This document shows, piece by piece, positions 46,294-57,813 of a stretch of DNA of 64,000 nucleotides. The DNA is from Marsupella aquatica (taxonomy: Eukaryota; Marchantiophyta), in NCBI GenBank assembly GCA_973895155.1, contig OZ316892.1, positions 16,430,001 to 16,494,000 of the forward strand, written 5' to 3'. Below the pieces are notes generated by a model. The model was not told the DNA's origin. It ran no database searches and saw nothing but the letters and a program-made list of their open reading frames with translations. Numbering within the stretch: position 1 is the first letter of the stretch; each line of letters starts with the position of its first letter. The position numbers and the translations under genes are program-made.

Positions 46294-47090
46294 TTAGCCA
46301 GTAGGCATTACCCCGGGAGGTAGTATCTTCCGGTTCCTTTCCGCAAATGTAGTATTTAGGCTTCCCCTTCCCCTGTGGGAGGGGGAGAAGGCTTAGTTAT
46401 TTCAGCGTTAGGAAAGGCGAGGCACGGGGAGTCCCGGCCTGAGCAGGGTCGAAGTGCACCAAGGAGTGAGAGCCAGAGTCGAGCTTGCTGGGCAAGTGCG
46501 GGGCGGGGCCTCGTAGAGACTGGGCATCGACTGCCGTTGGGCCCGCTGACCCCCTTAGAAGTCGAGTCAACTATGTAAACTGATTCTTCGCTGAGTAAAT
46601 GTAGTCTTTTCCCTCTAAATATTTCCGCGAGTAACTAGTGTTGTGTGTATGCTTTGTCTGGGCAAAGGCGCCATTTCAAGGGACGTACCGGGTGCGGACT
46701 AATGGTAGGGATTGCCACCCATTGCATGTCACAAGGTTCTATCGCGACGATGGCTTGAAAGCCCCAAGCCGGGAGTTAGTCCGAGTCACTAACTGTGGGA
46801 ATATTCCAGCGATGGAAAACAAATATACCTATGATTAGTACGAGTTGCATAAGTGTTATACCAGTAAGTATATTGCCTTAGCCTGACTTAGGGCTAATCG
46901 AGGCCACTACACACCTCCTTGCTCGAACCCTCACCCCTACTGGTGGTCAGCGTCGCCCCATGGAACTAAACTGGATTTAAGGCCCAGGTTAGGGGCGCGA
47001 CAAGCTTACTACATCCCAGTTCTTTAGCCGTTTTTTAGCTCGCGGTATCTCTTAAGATTTTAGAGCTTGAAGGCAGAATAGGTATCATCG
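46294..47090. other. Retroelement remnant, unassigned
   Basis: This GC-richer stretch follows the Ty3-like gag-protease. A short frame at 46638-46838 (FQGTYRVRTNGRDCHPLHVTRFYRDDGL) faintly resembles the tail of an integrase region. I could not identify an LTR. Confidence 0.3.
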
Positions 47091-47099
47091 TTCGGCTTT

Positions 47100-47287
47100 G
47101 TGTTTTTGCTACCATGTAACACACATTTTAAAGTGGCGCCATGCGCTACTAATATACTCGGCATTTTTATACACGCTTTTTATTGATGGATGTCACAAAT
47201 ATTGTGTAAATTTCCTCACTTATTTTACTGTTACCATTTCCTGTTTCCTCTTACTGTTTCCTGTTTCCTGTCACGGAGGTTGGGCCC
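47100..47287 (+). mobile_element. Terminal fragment resembling the 350-bp palindrome element
   Basis: The right end carries CTGTTTCCTGTTTCCTGTC followed by 15 bases ending GGGCCC at 47287. This matches in spacing the right end of the 22817-23166 element (CTGTTTCCTGTC then 15 bases ending ACCC), with CTGTTACC subterminal words in both. One palindromic site lies at 47134. It abuts Copia coding sequence, and its left end is not defined. Confidence 0.45.
47134..47148 (+). repeat. Palindromic site in terminal fragment
   Basis: TGGCGCCATGCGCTA, two mismatches to the consensus. Confidence 0.6.
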
Positions 47288-48933
47288 GTTGTAGGTGGTG
47301 AGGGTCGGATTATGAGCTTGCCCTGTGAACAAGCTAAACAGGGAGATTTCATGGATGTGGGGTGGACCATTTCCGGTATGCCCAGGGTTTCTCTAATCAG
47401 TTTCAGGAACATTGTTGTTCCCGGGTGGCCCAGTCTCCTGTGCCATATCTCGGTAAGTGTGCCTTGGGGTGTTCCAGTGTAGAAGCTGTGGATTTCAGTA
47501 GTGTAACAACCGGGGGGTGATGCTCTCAGGATCTCTTTGATCTTGGTATTTGTTGGTTCCCCCGAGGTGATGTACAAGACTTCCCGTCCTTGTTGAGTGC
47601 CCGTCTTAATATGTAGTTTGTTAGCACGGATATCCCCAAAGCTTAGTAGGTTTCCGGTTGCCTTTGGGGCGTATATCGCAGACTCCACATGAATTATCGT
47701 CCCATGGGGTAGGGTGACCAATGCTGGTCCAAATCCCTCTTCCAATTGATGCTGGCCCATAATCGTTGTAAGTTTTCTTTGGGATGGTATAATTTGCTTG
47801 AAGTATTCCTTATGCTTAAAAATGGAATGCGATGTACCACTATCGACTATGCAGTGGGAAAAATTTTCTTTGATACTAGAATCAGGTGTGGTCTTTGATA
47901 TGACCATGTTTATAGTTGGTATAATTTCTGTGGATTCTAGGAAAGTCCCATACGTCTCAGGTTCATTTTATGCAGTGCTCTTCTTATATAGTTGCACCAG
48001 GTGTGCAGGTGTATGGCAGAATTTTTGAATGTGGCCTTTAGTGCCACAAGAAAAACAGGTAGAGGGGTTTTCGTATTTATCTCTTTGAGTGCTTTGCTGT
48101 TGATTTGTCCTCGCTCGGGGTTGATAGTTGCCTCGCTGCCAATTGTTTCTGAAGTTATCGCCGGTGTTTTGGTATCTTCCCCTGGATCTGCCTCTGAAGT
48201 TGTTGCTTCTACCTCCGCGTCCTCTGAAAGAGCTACCTTGGCCTCTGTATGTGTTTCTCCCCATGAAACTATCTTGACCATGGTAAGATGAGCCCTCTCC
48301 CCTCTGGGTTGTAACGTAGTGGGATTCTGAATTTGTGACTGGAGGGAGAGTTCCAGGGGGTCATTTTTGGGAATTTTGTAATAGCAATAGCTGGTGCTTT
48401 TAAGCCAGGAGCATATGGGCAATCAACTCGGAATATTGTGTGAATCGCATATTGCGATATTGGGTAGAGAGAATGAGATTTGTAGGGTGAAGGGTAGAGA
48501 GTGTTTTCTCAATCTGTTCGTCATCATTAACGGGGTGGCCACATATGGCCAATTGGGATACAATCCAAAATAATTTGCAATTGTAATCCGCGATTGATTT
48601 ATGGTCCTGGACCCAGAGATTTATCCAATCGTGTCTGGCCGCAGGCAGGTGTATGGTGCGCATGTGGTCGAAGCATGATTGAAGTGCATCCCAAAGGACT
48701 CTCGGATTATATTTGTTCATGTACTGTCGCTTCAGAGAGTCACTCAAATGGTGTCGAATTAGTATCAATGCCTGCGCTTTTTGCTGAAGTGTTTGGCCAT
48801 TGTCAGTTATTACTGTATCCTATAGATTCTTTGAAGTTAGACGAGCTTCAGCATTGAGTGTCCAGGACAAATAGTTGGCACCATCGATGCTGAGTGGTTG
48901 AAATAAAAGTTTCTCCATGGAATTCGTTGACAT
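47288..48933 (-). pseudogene. Copia gag-protease-pre-integrase, truncated
   Basis: The ATG at 48933 gives MSTNSMEKLLFQPLSIDGAN, a typical start for this Copia group. Gag (AARHDWINLWVQDHKSIADY, LSTLHPTNLILSTQYRNM) runs to about 48410. A Gly/Arg/Asn-rich stretch and the knuckle CFSCGTKGHIQKFC follow at about 48020-48060. The protease active site is CIVDSGTSHSIF near 47850. The pre-integrase region has IWHRRLGHPGTTMFL and CLACSQGKL at about 47310-47420. Stops (for example after ARLTSKNL and in the region before the knuckle) and the missing integrase/RT make it defective. Confidence 0.75.
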
Positions 48934-49182
48934 TTTTCTGGATAATTTCTTATTGATAAACTCAATTGGTGAAGTTGAAGGAATTGAGAATAAACTTTCA
49001 AATCGTGTTTGGCAAATTTGGAGTTTCTTATCTCATTGCCCGATTTTGTATCCAATTCGTTTTGATCATTGACATCCAGTCTCACAGGATGATTTCGGCC
49101 ACTGCTGCACCTTTGTCTGCCTTTAATCCTTCCCTTAATGGTGGAAAAAAATGTAATCCCTAAAAAAAATTGATTCAAATCC

Positions 49183-49200
49183 AGCATCGTGCTGATAACG
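49183..49200 (-). promoter_or_regulatory. Primer-binding site (half tRNA-Met type)
   Basis: The minus strand reads CGTTATCAGCACGA directly inside the LTR. This is the Ty1/Copia primer-site type that matches an internal part of initiator tRNA-Met. Confidence 0.65.
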
Positions 49201-49358
49201 TGTTGTAAGGTGTGGAACAACTGATCACTTCATTTATCATCTCCCCATTACATATAGCTCCTATGGAGGCTAGCTAGGTAGTTAGGCGGTTGGAATTAGC
49301 CTAACTGTAGTAGGGTTTAACCCTAGGTAGGGTAGGTTTAGGTATGGGTTATAACACA
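49201..49358 (-). repeat. 158-bp 5' LTR of the truncated Copia
   Basis: On minus it starts TGTGTTATAACCC at 49358 and ends CCTTACAACA at 49201, with the required TG...CA ends. Transposase coding homology begins immediately beyond 49358. The 3' LTR is absent. Confidence 0.65.
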
Positions 49359-50247
49359 ATCATAATTCTCCACAATTTCTCAAAGGACTCCATGTCTTCA
49401 GCTTTTAGTTCGCATGTGAAGATTGTACAAAGAGCTCGGAAGTTGTGATCGTAAACATGTGCACTGAAAGTAAACTAGTCGGTTGTCACTCACTTCATCA
49501 CATCAAAACTCACCCAAGCTCCTTCCAATTTTTTGCCGGGTTGCATCTGTCGGAGAAGATCTACACCAGATCCATGACCCTTGACTGTCATTTTGAATAT
49601 ATGGGGCCTATCTGCTACACAACCCTGACCCGGCAGGAGGTACCTTTGGAGGAAAGAAATGTTATTTGCCCTTTGCATCCAAGCTAGGAAATCTAACTCA
49701 CCACGACCAGCCTGGTCCATTCAAACGCTTTGACAAAGCGATGCAAATTTCTGGGGGGTAGACAGTACCATGAGAGACTTCCAAATCTCCGTTTCTTCAA
49801 TATCTACTATGTCGTCGAGGTTTTTGCAAAGAGCTTTCACGAGCAAACCGGTTGCAGAATTTAAAATACCAGCCGGCTTTGCTAGAGGATTGGCTTCATG
49901 ATTTTTTCTTATCAAATCCTCAGCTATCTTCTCAGCGCTCCTCGAGAAAACTTTTCTACTCGGATGGTTATGCTCACCTATATGAACTGTGAGCCGAGAC
50001 ATGTGACTACAGGTCTCTGTATCAAGAAGGACTTGAGGGTACATATAAAACAAGCGAGCAGGGCAAGACTTCACACAAAAAGGAATCTGCTCACAATAGT
50101 GACAGACTACACCACCCTCTTCAATCAACAAACCCACCATGTGTTGGCCACTGAGTTTAGGAGCACCATGCCAGGCTTTTGCATTGCATCTCTTCTTTCG
50201 CTGAAAGTACTCACAGGACTTGTTCCCGCACTCGATGAACCTGTCAC

Positions 50248-52042
50248 GCGATTGACATAGGTCTTAACACCAAAAATGTCACTATGGGTGCCAAAACCAT
50301 CTCCTTGTACTTGAGGATCACGAAGGGATGTTGTGAAGGCCGGTAAACATCAGTTTATGCCCTTAACACCAAACTATCATAGCAAGACTCTGTCACACAT
50401 CACCCAAGCTCAATCCCTAGGAATCAAGGTTGGGAATCAGATCCTGTGCACTCATGGTAGTTCATGAACCTAGTTGTGTTGCCTACTAGAAAGAGCCACA
50501 ATATAGCTTGCAAACCTGGCCAACTGTTGCTGTGAAGCGTGGCTGATTACTCCCTGAGTAATAGCACAACCAAGCTCTCCCCAGCACACAGCTTCCAAGC
50601 CCAGCCTTCCTTGCACAGAGCTTCTCCCTGCTACTCAGTCTACGTGAGATCACACAACTGAAGTCCCCCTGCCTCTACCGGGGGCGCTGCTCTATATACT
50701 CTCATACTGAGCCCAAATGGGTGGATACTACGCTGCTGGAGCCCCATCCCAGCCCTAATAGAGCCGCCACTATCTCTAACTACTGAACCCTAACTCGCAA
50801 CTTTATTTCTATCTCGAATTGACTATGTACTTCGGATTTGGCCCTCCTCCATGGTTTTTGCGAGCTTGCGCCTCCTCTCCTGATTTCTCTATTCAACCAT
50901 TTGCTACGTGGATAGCATCGTTGGAAGCGACTTGAGCTCCTCTTTCCAACGAGGTTAATTATAGCCAATTTGGGCAAATACAGAGAAAGTTATGCCCTTG
51001 CAACCAAGAGGGGGTACTCATTGCTATGCTAACCCGAGTTACATAGCTAATCCGAGTTCGGCTAGCCTAGCTATCCTATCTAACCCGAGTAGAGCTAACC
51101 CGTGGTCTCGGGTTAGGCCGCTACCCGCTATCTGCTAACCTAGGCTAAGCTGAGCCTGAACCCGAACTTACCTATGCTAACCCAAGCCCGAGTTTAGGCA
51201 AACCCGAGTTCAGTCTAACCCGGGATCAATCTAATCCGAACCTGGGTTAAGCCTAAGCTGAAGCTGTGCTGACCTGAGCTAAGTTGAAGTCGTGCTTACA
51301 TGAGCTAAGCTGAAACCATGCTTACATGAGCTAAGCTGAAGCCGTGCTCACATAAGTAAGCCGTGGCCGAGCTTAGGTTAACCCGAAACCGAAGCCGAAT
51401 CCGCTAATTCCGACCACAAGTTAACCCGTCACACTAATCAGGCTGTATCTTCCTTAATACACCTCCGTTTCCGAAGTGTTTTATATTGATTTTACTCGCA
51501 TTGACCAGATCTTTCCAATGCTCTTTACAGATCCGGATTTGGTGACATATTGAATGAGATATGGTCACCGACCACCCACGATATTTCCCTAACATTCTAA
51601 GACTAGACTATGAACCACTAACCTAACTAACAAAATGAAGCTACACACCCAAGACATTTAGATTTCATCCTGAGCACAATCACCATACCCCACAACTTCA
51701 TATTCAGCTATGGAGACTCGCTTCCTGGAATTACCACGCCTACCTCCGTACCGGCGTCTTGAAGAGCCTCCATGCTCCATCTTGCTTGTCAAGAAGATGG
51801 TATGCTTGAAGAGCTGAATCCTCTCTTCCCCAGTTTCTCCTTTGTGGCCTTGACAGTGACTACCTCAATTGTGTCTGCCTTGGTTGTGCAGTCTTCAAAC
51901 TGAAATACATTTATCCCTACTCTTAACGCCATGATTGCCCTTATTCTTGCTAGCTTGCTAATTGTTATGCAATATCAATAGCTACTCCTTGCATACAACA
52001 GCCTAGTTAATCAGATTATAGAATAAGGACCATGTCATCGGC
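50248..52042. mobile_element. 1.8-kb insertion in transposase copy 2
   Basis: GTCAC flanks it at 50243-50247 and 52043-52047, and removal rejoins the transposase frame. Its ends, GCGATTGACATAGG and (inverted) GCCGATGACATGG, are similar, suggesting short terminal inverted repeats. There is no recognisable gene; the only long frames lack similarity to known families. The element type is undetermined. Confidence 0.5.
51020..51440 (+). repeat. Imperfect tandem array of AACCCGAG-like words
   Basis: Words such as taacccgagt, aacccgaac and gctaagctgaagc recur at short, irregular spacing for about 400 bases, giving a degenerate minisatellite-like tract within the 1.8-kb insertion. Confidence 0.55.
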
Positions 52043-52996
52043 GTCACAGATGCCGGTACACGTAACCTTACCAAATTCCCAATGTTTCTTTGGATGCACG
52101 TTCGCAGTTGTAGGAAAAATTCGGGTCCAAATGTAACAATCTTTGGCGCGGTCCATGTCACGAAGTCTAGATCCCTTGGAGAGCGTTCCCTCAATGGGAG
52201 GCAGTTCAAATACAACATTTCCGTTGTACTTGTCTGGCAAACAAGGAACTTGCTCATGCCGGAAGTCCCCTATCAAGATAAATCTTGATAGTTCACTATA
52301 TCCCGTGGCCTTGAGTAAGGCGTCCATCGCACTCCTCCGGTAGACTTTATGACCAACTGCAGAGGTAGCCACCGGCTCATCCTTAACAAAAGCGGAAACC
52401 GGAACTTTGTACTGCGATGGAGGAGTGGGTGCAACATCACCATCTTCACTGTCAGATATGTCAACAACAACAGGAATGTTCCCAACTACTGGTTTTGGAG
52501 CGACACGTCTGACATTAAGCGTGTAACTAAGCCCGGCATTCATATGCCAAAAGCGTACTCCCTCATCTACATCGAATGCCGCAGCCCGTTGAAGTTCTCC
52601 ACTCGTCGATTCGTGCGGAACAATGGACTCAATATCATTCATCCTCAAATCAAATCTCCCACAGAGGTAGGTTTCACTAACTTGCTTGTAAGCATCAGAA
52701 ACTTGCACGGGGATCTTGATGACGTCTCCAGTACAAGCACGTGTAATTACAATTGAGCGAGACATTGTGAGAAAATAAAGGAATCAACAAAGTGAATTCC
52801 TCCCAAATGGAATGCTTATACTAATGCGTGAAGACGACTGACCGTTATAAAAGTCGTTTGAATACGACATAGAATTGTTTCCGTTGAAATCATAAATGTA
52901 GTGTTTGTCCTTTTTGCCCCGGTAAGTGCGGGTGTCAGGGATATTTATTGTGTCAAAATGAACACATATAGGCCAAGATAATTCACATGATTTCAG

Positions 52997-53379
52997 CAGC
53001 GCCTGGCGCTACCAAAAATTCCAGGATTTACAAGGTTAGAATTCAGTCACACACCAGACTAGCGCCAGGCGCTAGCATTATAGTGGACCCCAATAAGTCT
53101 ACTTTTTTGTATCTAAACATGCAATATCGTCCAAATTTAAGCACCATTCATGGATATATGTACTAGCGTCGGGCGCTAGTATTGGTACACCATATGTAAG
53201 GACCAAATGTGAACGAAATTAAACTTCCTACGTCCGAAAGTACTTCATTTTCAAAAACTTTCACATAAACTGGGACCAAAAACATAATCGTGAATAGACC
53301 ATGGAATGGGTAGCGCCTGGCGCTATCCATTGAACACATTAAACTTTATGACCAATCTTTTTACTAGCACCGGGCGCTA
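52997..53379 (+). repeat. Cluster of five palindromic sites in the divergent spacer, copy 2
   Basis: CAGCGCCTGGCGCTA (52997-53011, one mismatch), TAGCGCCAGGCGCTA (53060-53074, perfect), TAGCGTCGGGCGCTA (53164-53178, one), TAGCGCCTGGCGCTA (53311-53325, perfect) and TAGCACCGGGCGCTA (53365-53379, one). All are in the spacer between transposase copy 2 and ParB-methylase copy 2. Distances are 63, 104, 147 and 54 bases. The perfect ones differ only at the central base. Confidence 0.88.
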
Positions 53380-54476
53380 GCAATGCATTACCAAGTTTTA
53401 GTAGTCTGGTCAACGGTAATATTTAATGGTAACTACGGTTAGCGTGATCTTCACGAAAATAGTTTAGCGGATTTCACATTAATATCTGTCACAGTTCTTA
53501 GATTGTCGCTTTGTTTTAACGATAAGTAATACCCAATTTCATCGTAACGTCTCTTAAATAGATTACATGGAGGGAGATAGCACTGATCAATGAGGTATAA
53601 CACTCCATCAATTGTTAATTTGGTACAGAGATTCAGTACTCGATCGTGAGAATTGTAGTGTACGACCGTTCGTACAACACTCATCGCGGGAGATGATGGA
53701 TGCAGTCCCCTCCTCGTTGAGGGGGTATAGTGTTGTTGGGGATTGTGATCGTGGCTATTGCGAGTCTTCTGAGTCTTCATTTTCAGGTTCGGTGTATACA
53801 TGTCGAGTGACGAGGTCAAGCGCATCGCTTGTTCCCATCTCAAGTAATTCGCTTCCGAAGCCGACGCAAAAAAAGATGGAGAATGTTGACACATTTGCAA
53901 TCGGAGATGTCTCGTTCTCGGAGACCGACCTTATTTTGAAACATGTCATGTTCTTTGGGAAGGATTTCCAAGGGTTTAACAAGGAGCCTCCTAGGATTCC
54001 GCTGTGTCAGTTGGTGCATATGGAGGTCATCCGCACCTTGCAGAAAGATAGCTCCTCCATTGACAAGTTGAAAGACTCTTTTCGTAGTATGGGATACAAT
54101 TCATCGATAGGAATGAGGTTTTATGTTCAGCCGACGGACGCTGAGGGTGTGACGCTCACTTGCACACAAGAAATTTATGATACTTGGGATCCAATATGGA
54201 TATCCGAAAACAAAAAGTTCGAGGAAGAATGTGCGGCAGACCCCGATTTTCTCGTTCTAAAGGATAAGATGTTCTCAATTTTTGACGGGAACCATTGGTT
54301 GTACTCCTGGACGCTTGTCACTAAGGAGAATCCAAAAAACCCAAAATACCACCCGCGAGTGCTCTGTATTGTCTTCAACGGGGACAAGGGTTCATTGATT
54401 GAAATTGAAGCGGCGATGCACACCGTGAACCAATAAGTTTGTCTTTATAGCATATCTTGGAGAGGAATTGTTTTAC

Positions 54477-54491
54477 GAGCGCCCGACGCTG
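54477..54491 (+). repeat. Palindromic site in intron 1, copy 2
   Basis: GAGCGCCCGACGCTG, three mismatches, in the intron 54433-54527, matching in place the site at 38868 of copy 1. Confidence 0.6.
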
Positions 54492-55883
54492 CTTAAATGT
54501 TTTTCTAATTGCTTTCTTTTCCTTCAGGCTTGGACAAGCCGTGGTCGAACCTTCATGGATCCTTGACGCAGATCAAATCAAGAGGATTTTGATTCATGAC
54601 CTAGAGTACTATAGTAAGCTCATTGACCCTGCGAATTATAAGAAGTTTGAGCAGATCAGGCTGAAGATGCGAAAAGGATCCTGGTACACAAAGAAGATGC
54701 CTCAAGAGGCTCTTGTCTATATTCTATGTGAGAATAAGATTAAATCATATTCTAAGCAGTTCAAGCTTGACATGGAGTCCGTTGTAGCCCTAGGTACCCC
54801 TTGGTCGGCCAAGGAGGTTTCCACAAGGCATGCCGTAATGATGAAGGAGGCCACCAAGGAGTGGGCAGTGAAAACATCAAAAATCACTCCTTTGTTGAGT
54901 CCAGAATTTGAGGGCTTTCTGTCTACGTTTGCATAAATGTATGCTGTGACGGAGAGAAATAAGAGAGAGAAGAAACCTAATACCGTCTTGTGTACGATGG
55001 ACCAAGCCAGGCTTTTTACTGCTGTTTCCGCACTCGACCCCAAGCTCAGGAATACTTTGCTTGTCGCCCATTGCAATCCAGAGCTCCGAAGACAATTCTT
55101 CCATCCAAACAGCGTCAATGATGATCCTGTAAAACAGTGGTGTCATACCTGGATTACATGGAACAATGTAGAGAGGATTGCAGCGGGGATGTTACAGTGT
55201 GCTTTGAGAGAGGTCCAACAAATCATTCCCGAGAATCGCTTGCAAGCCTGGGCATGTGAATCTTTTGAAGCTCTCATTGATACAGTTACTAATGATTTCA
55301 AGAGATACGGAGACTCGATGAAGAGTAAGTTTTTTAATACAATGTGGCCTTTAAAGTATCCGGACAAAGAGGACTACTCTTTGAAGAACCACAAGCGAGC
55401 AAAAAGGTACCTCTACCGATTTTACATCCACATGGAAGTAACTAGACCTGATTACTTCTCGGCATATCCCGCTGCTTTTCAGAAGTGGGCAGTAATATCA
55501 GAAGGTGACAATTATCTGATTTGTACTCTATGTACCCCACGGAGGGAATTTTCCCAGCAAGACCTTTAAGTGAATGGGAGAGAATCCACTGTCCATGGTA
55601 CCCAGACACGGACAGATGGGACTTGCCCTTTGATCACCGAGAAAAGGATGCTTTCCAAAGCTCTCTAAGTCCCAGATACCAGTCAATATTGTTTCTGACC
55701 AAAGCAGGGACTAGCGAACGATGTAGATAAGTCCACAACAGAATTGCAAATGAACTATGAGACCACAGTTGTTCACGTTGACCGAAGCCAGAAGCCACGC
55801 GCAAAAGGGAAAGATGATACTGCTCTCCCAAGTGAATCAACAAGGTCCGAGAAAAGCGTAAGTATAATTTGTAGTTCTTTGGT

Positions 55884-56002
55884 TAGCGCCCGGCGCTGCT
55901 ATGCCATTCAATATATGTTAGATTGCATTTGTCTCATTTGTTCCAGAAATATATATATTGGCTTCCATCTCTTTGAGAAAGTTTGGCCAGCGCCGTGCGT
56001 TA
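55884..56002 (+). repeat. Two palindromic sites in intron 2, copy 2
   Basis: TAGCGCCCGGCGCTG at 55884-55898 (one mismatch) and CAGCGCCGTGCGTTA at 55988-56002 (three mismatches), within the intron 55858-56133. Confidence 0.7.
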
Positions 56003-57495
56003 GTATACTTTGCATTTTCCATACGCTCAAAATATAACATCGGCTTCCATTTGAGTAGGGAGAAAGTCATACGCCATCGGCAGCGGCAATACAAAGATAG
56101 ATGCCACCCCAGAGGCATCTTAAGCCAATACAGGGCCTCCATCTGACCCACTTACACCCATCGAGAAAGGGAAGTCAATTGCTCTAGTAGATACGGTTAG
56201 TACTAGAAAGAAGCAAAAAAGTGCAATTGAAGGTGGATCCTCCTCCGCTCAAGAAAGTGCGACTGCAATGGGTGTTCAACGTGAAGTTGGTGACTTCAAA
56301 AACACTCTTTCAAGGCATTGCATGGTTGAGTCTAGCATCTCAGAATTCTATGACACAACGTCAACAAAGAGGAGAAGCCTGAATGGGTAAATGGTGTAGA
56401 GAAATGGGCAAAGGACCTCATGAAGTCGGGATATCGAGACAAGGGCATTGTCCATGGGGGGAAGGAAAGATCCTTTGGAGTACACGTAGGATTCATTTAC
56501 CTTCCTACGGGTCTGAAACCATCGCTGCTAGACAGAAAAGTCCCGAAATGGAATACCCCCGACCACACACTGGCAACATCATTCTTTCGTGGAATGGACC
56601 CATTATCAAATGACGGAATGCTAGCAGTTTTGCATAATGGGGAGTACGATCCTATGTCTCAGGTTATATCCGCATGTCAGGAATCGAAGAAGTTTCATTG
56701 CATCTCCACACACAATGTTGTTATGTCAGTTCCTATGTACACGCCGAAGACTGACCGACAGGTAAATTCCAAGTCGTGATCTCTGTTTTTTACACTCAAG
56801 AATGTGTATGAATGCATGGAATGACATATCATTCTTGGTTTATCACGCAAATATTCACGCTCAGGCTAGACGTCTTCTGCCAAGTATCTCATAAAGGGAA
56901 AGTACCCAAGGACTCAAGGTTTAGACCTCTATCTGTTATAGAAGATCCCTCCATCACTAATTTAATTGGGCTTCCCACTCTCAATATAGATCCAACACCT
57001 GAGATGGAATTTGCAGGGAATGCCCATTTGTCGGTAGGATTCATGCAGTCTGTGATAGAGCTCATCACTCGGCCTTGGGATATTTTCATAGATTGGACAG
57101 TTGGTTTGGGTAGCTCTTTTGTAGCTGGAGACTATTCTGGGAGGTTTGTAATTGGACTGGAGAATCGGAAGGATTTTGTTGAAACTGGTTCCAAGGTGTT
57201 CTTAAATCTACTCTCTTCTAAGGAAGTAGAAACCTTGCCTCCCCCAATTCAACCACCGGAAAAAAAAGGGACAAGCTCCGGTCTGTACTTAATTTTGACT
57301 CCGATGATGAGTCAAGTGGGGGGACAGCAGATGAAGTGGACGGGGAGACAACTCAAGGGGGGGTAAGGAGCAATCTGCTGGAGAGAGTGATAGCGATGAC
57401 TCTTCCGAGTAATGTTCTGAAACTCGTAAGCTTCTTTCTCTTTTCCAGCTCCTTCATGCATTTTGTGCTATTGATTGTACCTTTCAATCAGTTGA

Positions 57496-57500
57496 CTTAC
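57496..57500 (+). repeat. Target-site duplication CTTAC of the young Copia
   Basis: CTTAC directly precedes the 5' LTR and recurs at 63871-63875 directly after the 3' LTR. Confidence 0.9.
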
Positions 57501-57799
57501 TGTTAGGAATTGACTCTAGTTCCCGACATAGTTAGCTTGGCCTTACTAGGGTTAGTTTTAACCCTAGATTACATTAGGATAAGATCCGCTTAGTTTAGGC
57601 CCACTCATCTTGGCCCCCTTGGGGGTATAGGCTGGAGGGAGAGCACTCTCTCCCTCATTCTTCACATGTACTCTCATTTGCTATGGAGCCTTCAGGAGCT
57701 TCTCCACTCGGGGTGTCTTGTCGGTGTAGCGTCTGATTGAGTGAGTCTCTCTCTCATGTTTCCGCATTGCTGTCTAGTCCGGAGCTGACGGTTCTTACA
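57501..57799 (+). repeat. 5' LTR of the young Copia
   Basis: Starts TGTTAGGAATTGAC and ends GGTTCTTACA, with TG...CA ends. Confidence 0.95.
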
Positions 57800-57801
57800 A
57801 G

Positions 57802-57813
57802 TGGTATCAGAGC
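57802..57813 (+). promoter_or_regulatory. Primer-binding site (initiator tRNA-Met)
   Basis: TGGTATCAGAGC, two bases inside the 5' LTR, the standard plant Copia primer site. Confidence 0.9.

Larger units (their letters stand above)
47288..49358 (-). mobile_element. 5' half of a Copia retrotransposon in transposase copy 2
   Basis: The minus-strand 5' LTR (49201-49358) and primer site are followed by gag, protease and the GAG-pre-integrase region, then the element is cut off at about 47287. It interrupts the MULE-like transposase copy 2, whose frame ends abruptly at 49359. Confidence 0.7.
49359..52765 (-). pseudogene. MULE-like DDE transposase, copy 2 (interrupted)
   Basis: ATG at 52765 (MSRSIVITRACTGDVIKIPV). 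The N-terminal part to 52043 aligns with copy 1 through YRRSAMDALLKATGYSELSRF, FELPPIEG and HWEFGKVTC. A 1.8-kb insertion (50248-52042) follows. Coding resumes with CGNKSCEYF, VCHYCEQIPFC and HIGEHNHPSRKVFSR (zinc module), EETEIWKSLMVLSTPQKF, KGHGSGVDLLRQM and WVSFDVMK, then AHVYDHN and TIFTCELKAEDME up to 49359, where a Copia is inserted. The second Asp and the Glu regions are not found in the window, so this copy cannot encode an active transposase. Stops follow WVSFDVMK. It is divergent from the ParB-methylase copy 2, with a 927-base spacer. Confidence 0.6.

Noticed and set aside
53612-53692. Upstream extension of ParB-methylase copy 2 to 53612
   Set aside because: The homologous copy 1 starts near the later ATG, and the extension has no counterpart there.
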